Below are positions 1 through 7,937 of a stretch of DNA of 13,482 nucleotides, one piece after another. The notes under the pieces are model-generated. The model did no database searches. It was given only the letters and a program-made list of their open reading frames with translations, and was not told where the DNA came from. The number at the start of each line of letters is the position of its first letter. The first letter of the stretch is position 1. Source of the stretch: Ichthyophonus hoferi (lineage: Eukaryota; Opisthokonta; Ichthyosporea; Ichthyophonida; Ichthyophonidae); NCBI GenBank assembly GCA_002751075.1, contig NAOQ01000620.1, positions 28,771 through 42,252 on the forward strand, in the 5' to 3' direction. Position numbers and translations under genes: made by a program.

Positions 1-1243
1 TCAGCCTTTTTATAGAAGGGGCAGGGACCTGTTCATTGGAAGGAGAGAAGAGGATAAATTAATTTATTAGTGAGTCATAACAATTTACGTTCTGTAGATA
101 TATATTATATTAATAAATAATAATATAAATATATTATTACAATGATTTTTTTTTTTTAGTCTATAATAAAATTATGGTTGAGATTGTATGCTATTATTAC
201 GCTTTTCACTTTGAAATGTGACTTAACAAGCTGCGGTTGGAGGAGGATAAATTCACCAATAACATATATTAATGCTTAAAGGGGCCTTTATTACGTACAA
301 ATAGATTTTAACTTTATATATACCAATCATTAAAATATTTAAACTATACTCATTGGAGTGTATCTCATTAACAGATGTATTGGAAATATATACGTCTGGT
401 GAGCACGCTTATAAAATAATATATATACATATCATCCATCTCCCTTGCCATCACCAATAATATCCTTCCCTATATCATAAGTAACCAACCTTATATAGTG
501 CTTTTAAAATTAAAATAAAGTTTAAACCCCCATCCAAACACGTATAAAGCCGACCTCCTTTGCTGTCATCCACGGTATCCTTCAGCATATCAAATATTAA
601 AATAAAAATAAAAATAAACTTAATCTAAAGCCAATATTTAAAATATAACAAAATTTAAATTCAATTAAAACCCACCTCCCGTGCCATCATCCATCGCATC
701 CTTCAGTATATCATAGGTAGCAAACCTAGTAGTGCTATACATAATTTGACGTAATAATGACGCGGTTAACCCCTTATAGAGGCCCGAAACACCTTCCGTT
801 TTAATTATATTCTTGCATGTTGATAGGACTGTTGGTTTGACCCCATTGCCAATAGACTCCGCGACTTGTAGACGCACCTATGAGTAGAGGGCGTTAAAAA
901 TATTAAAAATATACATTTTAAGTATGGTGGTAGATTAGATTCTATAGGTACCTAGTACTGTGACTTGCAGATGAAAACGTAGTTAACATAAAATATATAT
1001 ACTGTATTTTATATTGTACGGGGTGGGATTGGATTCTATTCAATATCTTTCATTGAATTGAAAATGTATTCATACGCTATTAGATATTGTATAATTTAAT
1101 ATAATACCTTAGCCAAATGCCATCACCCTATTAAATACAATGCCTACTTTTAAAAGATCCAGTGGGTGAGTGCAACAGGCTCCTGCACATGAAGCCACCC
1201 CACCAAGGTAAAAGGGATATACAATATTTTGTGTAGTTGCCAT
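1..1243 (-). CDS. DIC1: Mitochondrial dicarboxylate carrier, 5' three exons (partial)
   Basis: Member of the SLC25 family that exchanges malate/succinate for phosphate or sulfate across the inner mitochondrial membrane. Exon 1 is 1148-1243 (32 codons), exon 2 is 676-877 and exon 3 starts at 28 and leaves the window. Introns begin GTAGGC and GTGGGT and end TAG and CAG, and the phases match (0, then 1). The reading gives repeat 1 of the three-repeat fold: YPFYLGGVASC, the carrier signature THPLDLLK-VRLQ split by intron 1, GLYKGLTASLLRQ, then YSTTRF. Exon 3 opens with PCPFYKKA. The ASC...CCTHPLDLLKV stretch and the PFxxK after the first repeat are closer to DIC carriers than to oxoglutarate carriers, from my memory of the families. 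ATG at 1241-1243 is the first Met after an in-frame TAG. About 107 of some 300 residues are visible. The substrate assignment is inference; family membership is firm. Confidence 0.87.
29..675 (-). other. DIC1 intron 2 (647 bp)
   Basis: GT-AG intron. The donor GTGGGT is at 675-670 and the acceptor is CAG at 31-29, preceded by a pyrimidine-rich tract (minus strand, about 35-55). It is very AT-rich and holds two degenerate copies of the end of exon 2 (listed separately). Nothing else recognisable is in it. Confidence 0.75.
433..745 (-). repeat. Tandem, decayed copies of the 3' end of DIC1 exon 2
   Basis: Three related segments: the functional exon end (about 671-738), a second copy (about 551-592) and a third (about 435-501). 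The shared core ATCCTTC...TATATCA (plus strand) lies at 698, 577 and 462, giving a period of about 115-121 bp. By hand alignment the copies are about 78-80% identical to the exon. On the minus strand the functional copy reads YDILKDAMDDGTGG. The second reads FDMLKDTVDDSKGG and is followed by GT in the same phase as the real donor. The third reads YDIGKDIIGDGKGDG and is out of frame upstream. They look like duplications of the exon-intron junction that are decaying inside intron 2. A role as alternative exons is possible but no acceptor is obvious. Confidence 0.72.
878..1147 (-). other. DIC1 intron 1 (270 bp)
   Basis: Phase-0 GT-AG intron placed exactly between LLK and VRLQ of the carrier signature. 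The donor is GTAGGC and the acceptor is ACTCATAG, preceded by TTTTTAACGCCCTCT, which offers a TTTAAC branch-like site and a short pyrimidine tract. There is no other content. Confidence 0.8.
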
Positions 1244-1673
1244 CGCAAGGGATTCTGGAATACCATTTGTTGTTAGTGGCTAATTGATATAGGCTATGTA
1301 CTGTAAATGTGTTCAGAATGTATATTGGATTGTATCTATCAGGGGGCAAAAATAGATGAATTAAAAGAAACAAATAACCAGAATACAAGATTTATCCCTC
1401 CCAATATAGGACTAATAAATTTACGTATCAGGTGAAAATAATATATATAATGTATAAGAAATATACAGTAGAAAAATTCAAAACTAGGTTGGCAAGGATG
1501 TGGACATAAAAATTAATAGCTATATAATATTGGTTGTTATTTTTTAAAAGAAATCCTTATATAAGTTAAAGGGACTTTTCCATTGGGTCTTTATTAATGA
1601 GAAAAAACACTACTAATATTTATTATTTATTGTCTTATATAATTTTTATTTCAACATACTCCTGTTATAATAT

Positions 1674-1709
1674 TAAAAAAAGAGAAAAAAAAAAAAAAAA
1701 AAAGAGAAA
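1674..1709. repeat. Poly(A)/AG-rich tract
   Basis: Nearly uninterrupted A with two GAG interruptions. It could be the tail of an old retroposed sequence or a simple-sequence tract; no body of a retroposon was recognised beside it. Confidence 0.8.
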
Positions 1710-1944
1710 CAATTTAGCTCATATATATATATTGCTATTGTTGAGTCTATGCTTATAATTAAAAAAATACAGTTGTAGTATATACAGTTATAGTATCTAC
1801 CTTTAAAGAAAACAATAAATAAACAAACAACACACCAACATCTCTAGTAAAAATCGTATATAAGAGAAAGGGTACATCTGTCTATATAATATCGTATACC
1901 TAGATCTAACTATTATTGGAAAAAATGGTTTGATGTGTGACTGT

Positions 1945-1975
1945 GTGCCCTAATGATTATGTGCCCTAATGATTA
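1945..1975. repeat. 16-bp perfect tandem duplication
   Basis: The unit GTGCCCTAATGATTAT is followed at once by a second copy lacking only its last base. It looks like a recent slippage or repair duplication and has no sign of function. Confidence 0.85.
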
Positions 1976-2302
1976 GCATTCAAAAAAAAAGTAGAAAAAT
2001 AAGCATCATAAGTTGGATAAAAGTAGGTATAGGTAGATATAGATAGATATGTGGTTCATAGAGGTATAGAAAGGGTATATAGAGAATGTTATTAAAATAA
2101 ATAAATATAGGACCTGTCCAAAAAGAATAGAGAGAACCTATAATAAATAGGTAATAAATAGGATCTAGGGGTGTATTTATATGTAGTATATAGTTGTTAC
2201 ATACAAAATAAAAAATAAAAGAGCATATAATTCAAATTCAAATCAAAATCAATTATTAATAATATATAAAAATATAAATCAAAAGAAAAGAAAAGAACGT
2301 TA

Positions 2303-2410
2303 TATTATAATAAATTATAATAAAGTATATATAAATATAAATATACCTTTATTATTATTATATACTTTAGGTGTAGTCCCATCTACACTTCTTATAATAA
2401 TATAATAATA
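2303..2410. repeat. Branched AT-rich palindrome
   Basis: An outer pair of imperfect arms (about 2303-2325 and 2391-2410) encloses two inner hairpins. One has arms TAAAGTATATA and TATACTTTA (about 2322-2369). The other is GTGTAG-TCCCAT-CTACAC (2371-2388). The layout would fold as a three-way junction. Most arms are pure A/T, so part of this may be composition; the GC-containing second inner hairpin is the most specific part. Confidence 0.5.
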
Positions 2411-2520
2411 CTAACTATATACCGACAATTTATACCCCTCCACTTATACCTAATTCGGATTCGCTGCTCCAGGTTTCTGGTATATTTCTTAAGCTAATAA
2501 TAACGCTTATATTTATACTT

Positions 2521-2765
2521 AATTGGCGAATTAGCAATTGGTAGCCGATCGACGGGTTGACCAGTGCAAGCAATTATTCCCAAATATTATGGTTATATTA
2601 AAAATATAAATATAATTATATATGTACTACATTAATATAAATATTATTAAATGCTTACAATATTTTTAAATACAAATATAAATTATTATTATTATATATT
2701 TATATTCGACTTTTTAATTTAGTTCTCGTAATTAGCGAATTAGCGTCTGGTAGAATGTTTGACAA
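2521..2765. repeat. Pair of short dispersed direct repeats
   Basis: AATTGGCGAATTAGC followed by TGGTAG (2521-2545) recurs about 210 bp on as AATTAGCGAATTAGC followed by TGGTAG (2731-2755). They are probably remnants of a local duplication; the stretch between them is almost pure A/T. Confidence 0.45.
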
Positions 2766-3482
2766 TAAAAACACCTATTTATAATTGGCTGAAATATGCA
2801 TAAAATCATTAAACCCATTCACTACGCATTTGTATTGTAAGTCAACTAATCAAATTCAATTACTTGAATAGGGTAAAGACAGATTAAAATAAATGCCATG
2901 GTATTGATTCCGTTTAGCACCGTCCAATGCAACCCCAATGTAAAAAATACGATTGGATCATTTATTGCCAAGCCCTGCGAGGCACATAAAAATCACCAGA
3001 GCGCGGTAGTGTGGGCATAGGCACTAGGAGTATTGGTTAGTGTTTTGATATTTTTATTTTTAAAATTGACGGGTTGAAATGGGGTCGGTAGAGTTTATTC
3101 AATTGCGTTGAAGCCATATCTATATATCACTAGCGAATATATACGCCTGACAATGTTATATATACATAGGGCATGAATCCAATATTATATCGAGTCAATA
3201 ATTTTAAGAAAAATATAGGTGTAGATAGACAACATTCTAAGCTAGATATTCTAGAATTCGTTGATCTAACATATCTTTTGATTCAATGGAACCTATGATA
3301 TGATATGATATGTTTGATCGAAATTATGCAGAACTGCTGTTTGAGCAAAAGAAGCATAAATGCAAGGCTTCATACAATAATAAAAGTAACAGTTGAGTTA
3401 TATACCACTGTTCAGTCATATTAAACCATTATTATTAATAGCAGTTATTAAAAAGTCATATTCTGGAATTAAATATATTTTT

Positions 3483-3764
3483 ATGTGCATTCGTATTATG
3501 TCTATAGTTTTTAAAGAGGTTGAAGTATATGATCTAAATCTTTTACTAGAAGGCCAACTAGTCGAGTCTATTGTTTCTTATTTTGATATTAATACTATCA
3601 TAACTGTATATCCACAGTCACATTTAAATGATAGCTATTACGCATATAATACATTAGCTAATAAGAAATTGAAATCTCCTATAACTCTTGGTCACCAACT
3701 TGAGCTTGAGCAGGAATTATCGTGTGTTTTAGTTTGCAAATTATCAGACGACATTCTCTCCTAA
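3483..3764 (+). CDS. Unrecognised open frame, 93 codons (doubtful gene)
   Basis: The frame is open for 124 codons from 3393, but the first ATG is at 3483; a second ATG is at 3498. The longer open run is unlikely by chance in DNA this rich in stop triplets, so it is kept as a possible gene or exon. The predicted product is soluble and mixed in charge, with LVESIVSYFDINTIITVYPQ near its start. That has the spacing of a weak F-box-like helix pair, but it lacks the usual LP start and I do not assign it. No flanking exon, signal peptide or neighbour explains it. It could equally be a decayed mobile-element fragment. Confidence 0.3.
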   Translation: MCIRIMSIVFKEVEVYDLNLLLEGQLVESIVSYFDINTIITVYPQSHLNDSYYAYNTLANKKLKSPITLGHQLELEQELSCVLVCKLSDDILS

Positions 3765-5467
3765 TAGAGCTCGGTATTCACGATACTCGTCGTATTTTTA
3801 ATAAAAGGTGTACTCCATAATATATATTAAAAACTGAATCTGACCTGGAGCAAGGAATCAGTTGCAGTGGAGTAATTAATAGGATTAAAACTTGCGTACT
3901 TGTGTTAGGTAAATTTCTTGAATCATACTGTCTATTTAACTACAATTGTGGCATCTTCTGTTGAATTTATTGTAGCCCTTACTCTTTTGGAATCGCTGGT
4001 ATCAAAAAAAAGGTAGACACCCTGTTGGTATCTACAGTACACGTGGTAGTACAAATGTGTGTATGTTACGTGTGACAGTATGCTAATATTTACTGGTTTT
4101 AAGTTTTTTCCTTCATTTGGTTCGTCTCTTTAAGGTAAGTTGATTATTTTAATCTCCGATCGGGCACATGCCAATTAGAATGTGTTTTTTTAATTTTGAT
4201 ACTTCTGGTTGGTTAACCTGGTGATTAGTGATCCTCAAAATGCAGTTACATTAATAACAACATACAATTGTCTATCGCCTCCGCAATATGGTCGATATGG
4301 TCGAGTGATGCCCCATCGGTGATAAGAGAATCAATGGCTAGTTCACATGATCTATACGATGTGGGCACATACACCACAAGTTTTTTTAAAAATATTTTTT
4401 GTGATCATATATTGATATTATCTTATTAAGTAATTATTACTAGCAGTAATAATTAGATCTATCCTTAGTAACTTAACCAAGTTACTAACTAAATAAAAAC
4501 AAGTCAATCCAAGTAGATAAATAGACAAGTTAAGTCGTTATCAACGATATCGACTTACTTATACTTTATTAAATTAGATCTCAGATTTGGTATATCTTCA
4601 ACCTATTGGAACTCACATAACCTACTAATATATATTAAGTGAGAAAAAATACTATATTATCACATTTATTTTTTAGATATCTACTCTTAAGCATGGTAGT
4701 AAGTAATTCTGAATTATAGTTATGGATATCTTAAATCTTGGCTAAGTCTTTGTTTTAAAGCTTTAAACATAAAATGGTATGGGACATAACTTTCAAATTT
4801 TGAGGAACCACAACGCTGTTGTAAGTTATGCCGATGTACAAGCAAACAATCTATATTTTATTTTCATAATTGTAATCAAAGTAGGTTCTCATTTGTCTTA
4901 GCAGTGTTAGACAAAATAGGACTACTAGTGTCTGTGTGGAAGTGCAGTACAGAATAGTAATAAAGTGCAACATATAACACTGTTGAGATAGATCTTACGC
5001 ATTTTTGTCCGGTAAGATACCTTGATGTACACGCTTTCTAATTGTCTGCGTGTTTAAAGCCTTCAAGAACATTAACACCATTAATGCTCCTTTTTACTTA
5101 GACAACTAGAATAGTCAGGAGTTTTTGCCAAATACGTCAAAGCTTATGTTGTATTTGTTGGAAGTCTCTTCGTCTATCTTGGAAACTCCTCCTATATATG
5201 AGAGGAAAGAGTCTTCAACGTCTGAAGTCTAAACGAGACGTCAGAAGAAGATAATGAGGGGTTGTGAAACGGTGCTGTCTTCTTTGTAGAGGCTGCCAGA
5301 GGGATCGTTGATCCGACGATAGTATCGGATGAGTCACGAGATATTAACTCTAATCTTCTTCTCAATATCTCTTTATATACTACTTTTTATTTCTAATTGA
5401 TTCAGGTCTGATATCATAATTAGTATACTGATACGTTAATATTTTATGTTTCTATTAATAAGGTTAT
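3765..5467. other. AT-rich intergenic region without a supported gene
   Basis: Only open stretches of 40-60 codons occur, which is about what chance gives at this base composition. The one ordered structure is the hairpin run at 4431-4557. The part from about 5155 to 5335 is locally richer in G+C and may be an old mobile-element relic, but no family could be assigned. Confidence 0.55.
4431..4557. repeat. Three consecutive small hairpins
   Basis: First: a perfect 11-bp stem, TAATTATTACT with loop AGC (4431-4455). Second: a perfect 8-bp stem, AGTAACTT with loop AACC (4467-4486). Third: a near-perfect 11-bp stem starting AAGTCGTTATC with loop AAC (4532-4553, flanks to 4557). Three short-loop stems within 127 bp is more order than the surroundings show. 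It could be a structured RNA or the remains of small foldback insertions; no RNA family is recognised. Confidence 0.5.
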
Positions 5468-5854
5468 TGATGGAATAATAAGTAGAGACAGAAACGTTCC
5501 TGTAACCTATATTCGTTTAGAAAGAGTGGGAATACCAAATTAAAGATTGTTTTAACGTATCCCTTTACTTGCATAGAGTACAGATATGCTAAGACGCATT
5601 TTTATTATTAAAAAAGTCAGCAGGGCTTGGCTTAGGCAGGATACCTAAACAATGTGCCACCTTCTCTATACCCAAAACATATTGTCTGAAATGGCACCTT
5701 ATATTATATAATCGCAGGACCTCTACCATTGGCTGGTTCAATTTAGATGGATCATATTAGATTGCCATTTAACACCAATGGATTGAATTAGCTCTTTTTC
5801 CAGGCTACATATATATAGAAATACCCAAATTAATTAAATGCTCTTATTTTAACA
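5468..5854 (-). mobile_element. Solo LTR-like fossil, left copy
   Basis: On the minus strand it starts TGTTAAAA and ends with a CA, about 387 bp. It is homologous along its whole length to the segment at 6889-7291 in the opposite orientation. Shared blocks include GACAGAA, CCTGTAACCTATAT, CGTTTAGAAAGAG, TTTTAACGTATCCCTTT and CATTTCAGA. No internal retroelement sequence adjoins either side, so it looks like a solo LTR of a Copia-like or similar family. It is old, being roughly a fifth different from its partner by eye. Family assignment rests on the TG...CA ends and length only. Confidence 0.6.
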
Positions 5855-6888
5855 ATTTTTAACTTAAAATATGTAGAAACTTTTATGCTATAATAATACA
5901 CAAATATATTTAAACAAATTACCGTATATAATGTACTTATTGTGACGTATAAATTATTATCTATTTTGTGGGTGGTGCTTCAGAGAGTTGGGCAGCAGAG
6001 ATATTCTGGAATAACAAATTATAATTGGTGGCACTTATCATTATTGCTACGTCCTAACACTAAGTACTTCTGTCACTAGAAGTGAAACGAATACGCAATT
6101 ATGAAAGCTATAACTCGCGTTTTATTTATAAACTGCCTTTCAGCTATATATATACTCTTGGTTTAGGGGCTTATGTCTCGAGATTAACCTGAGTGAACTA
6201 AAAGTGTTCTAGATATGCCTGATAAGTGAACAAATTTTAATTCTATATGCTTATAGATAATAGATGTAATATATTTTATACTGGTTTGTTAAATAAAAAC
6301 GCCTAATGTTATATTTCTACAATAGTAATATATATTCTTAGCAACACTAAATATAAAACTGCTAAAATATTATTAATGTGGCTTTTCGAACAAAGAAGTA
6401 TTGATCATGCTGTTCCTGATAAGAAGCACAAACCAATACAATCCAGCTATTACATGTAGTAATCCCACCATTATGTAGTAAAATCACACGCCAATACAAT
6501 TTATCCATTGCATAGTTGTACTTGAATTAATATCAGACATACTACTTAATAAATATACCATTTCTAACGATATTATAAAATATGTCTGACAGTAATAGCC
6601 TTGATCATCATAAGATATCATGATGTGATCAGTAGTTGTAATGAATAACGTGATTGCTTGCAATCATGACTTTCGATTAAAATATTTTTCTCAGCAATAT
6701 ATATATGAAAGCTATGATATATATTATGCTGGGATACTAACCAAGTCGTTGCCCCTGTTGTTCTTGGTGCTCTAGAATCGTAGTGAACCACGCGTTCGTT
6801 TGCCATCACAATTTATAATCAAAAATAAGGGTCTCGGCATAATAATTATAACACAGTAAGATAGTAACTATAACAATGAATTGATAAT
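5855..6888. other. Stretch between the two LTR fossils
   Basis: No gene or retroelement coding part is recognised. It contains a 9-bp inverted repeat TCAGACATA/TATGTCTGA (6533-6541 and 6581-6589), a 30-bp near-palindrome starting and ending with TGATCA (6602-6631), and the first part of a 22-bp minisatellite (from 6845). Confidence 0.55.
6602..6631. repeat. 30-bp near-palindrome
   Basis: Reads TGATCATCAT...ATGATGTGATCA with the centre around GATATC. The outer six bases on each side match perfectly and most of the inner part pairs. No known function. Confidence 0.6.
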
Positions 6889-7410
6889 TGTTAAAAGATG
6901 AATATTTAATGAATTTGAGTAATTCTTTATATAGCTATAAACATTTATTATTATTAGCAATTACGATTACATATTTAGTCTAGTAAAAATAGATAATTCA
7001 ATGTATTGGTATTAGATGGTAATCCAAGATATCTATCAAAATTGAGCCAGGAGGCAGAGGTCGCGTATAGAATAAGTCATTTCAGATCATGCTATGCAGT
7101 TTAGATAACTCATACTTCGGCTGTAGGACAAGTCCTGCTCACTTGTTTAATAAAAAAGATATATCTTAGCATATATGTACTCCATGTACGGAAAGGGATA
7201 CGTTAAAACGCCCCTTAGTTTGGTGTTACCTCTCTTTCTAAACGGATATAGGTTACAGGAGCGCTTCTGTCTCTGCGTATTATTTCCAACAATGATTATA
7301 ACACAGTAGGATAATAATCATAATATAGTAAGACAATAATTATAACAGTGAGATAGTAACCACAACACAGTAGGAAAATAACTATAGCACAGTAAAATGA
7401 TCGCTACAAC
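6845..7410 (+). repeat. 22-bp minisatellite, split by an LTR fossil
   Basis: The unit is close to ATTATAACACAGTAGGATAA plus TA. Right of the LTR there are units at 7295-7316, 7317-7338, 7339-7358 (two bases short), 7359-7380 and 7381-7402, with a partial one after that. Left of the LTR there is one good unit at 6845-6866 and a partial one to about 6886. The same unit on both sides of 6889-7291 shows that the LTR landed inside a pre-existing array. Confidence 0.78.
6889..7291 (+). mobile_element. Solo LTR-like fossil, right copy
   Basis: Starts TGTTAAAA and ends TTCCAACA, 403 bp, the typical TG...CA form with a short inverted end TGTT/AACA. It matches 5468-5854 in inverted orientation. The five bases before it (ATAAT) and after it (ATGAT) agree at four positions and may be a worn target duplication. 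It is inserted in the 22-bp minisatellite. No internal retroelement part is attached, so it reads as a solo LTR of the same old family as the left copy. Confidence 0.65.
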
Positions 7411-7872
7411 ATATATTACACTTTAGGTTTTATTATTGTATTAGTCTCCAATGAAATCACTTCTAAGACATAACTACCAAGGTTTTACTGGCTGATACCT
7501 GCTAACATTTTGTATAATATATGTATATATATATACGTAACTGTACCTATAGCTAAATAGGTCGATGTATATAGTTTATAATAATAGCATATGTACTATA
7601 CTATATTATATTTATACATCATTTGTCTATCTATTCCATAGGCCTTGTATATCATTGTGATGCCCATTAGGCATGTATATGCAGACACGAATCTTTATTA
7701 GGTGTGGTGGGACAGACCCAGTCAGTCAATAAAATAATCCACTCGCTCTATCTCCCGATTATTCTATTAATACCCAAGTGTAACATCAAACAGTACAGTC
7801 ATGTATACATACATATACATATGAATGTATATATATATTACACACCTATACAAATTCACAAGTAGCAGACAT
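7411..7872. other. AT-rich spacer downstream of the Kazal gene
   Basis: TA-rich runs (about 7515-7545 and 7800-7840) and no supported gene. The right end would contain the transcript end of the Kazal gene. Confidence 0.6.
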
Positions 7873-7878
7873 TTTATT
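7873..7878 (-). promoter_or_regulatory. Poly(A) signal of the Kazal gene
   Basis: AATAAA on the minus strand about 60 bases after the stop codon; it is the canonical hexamer at a sensible distance. Confidence 0.6.
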
Positions 7879-7937
7879 GTATTGGTGTCCTATTCTATAC
7901 CCATAGACATAGTATACTATACCATCCACCTCTGGCC

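Larger units (their letters stand above)
1244..3389. other. AT-rich intergenic region upstream of DIC1
   Basis: No gene is supported. The content is low-complexity: an A/G-rich tract (1674-1709), a 16-bp tandem duplication (1945-1975), GATA-like runs (about 2030-2056), AAAAG repeats (2281-2296), a branched palindrome (2303-2410), a related pair of short dispersed repeats (2521-2555 and 2731-2765) and an ATATG pentamer run (3294-3312). The DIC1 promoter must lie just right of 1243, but I see no clear TATA box or other element. Confidence 0.6.

Noticed and set aside
1131-1388. 85-codon open frame on the minus strand
   Set aside because: It overlaps DIC1 exon 1 in another frame and its product has no family features; the spliced carrier explains this stretch.
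2440-2560. Possible tRNA gene (GCGAATCC-like T-loop)
   Set aside because: No matching acceptor stem or D and anticodon arms could be drawn on either strand.
2898-3020. 40-codon open frame starting MVLIPFSTVQ
   Set aside because: Runs of this length are expected many times by chance in this window and nothing supports it.
4251-4405. Minus-strand open stretch of about 51 codons
   Set aside because: Coding-like to the eye but has no start, splice site or recognised family, and its length is within chance.
5156-5410. Possible further LTR starting TGTTGGAAG
   Set aside because: The start and a TATA-like run fit, but there is no convincing CA end, no matching flank duplication and no second copy in the window.
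5628-7132. hAT-like element with CAGGGCTTGG...AAGTCCTG ends
   Set aside because: The similarity is part of the longer inverted homology between the two LTR fossils, which continues on both sides, so these are not element ends.
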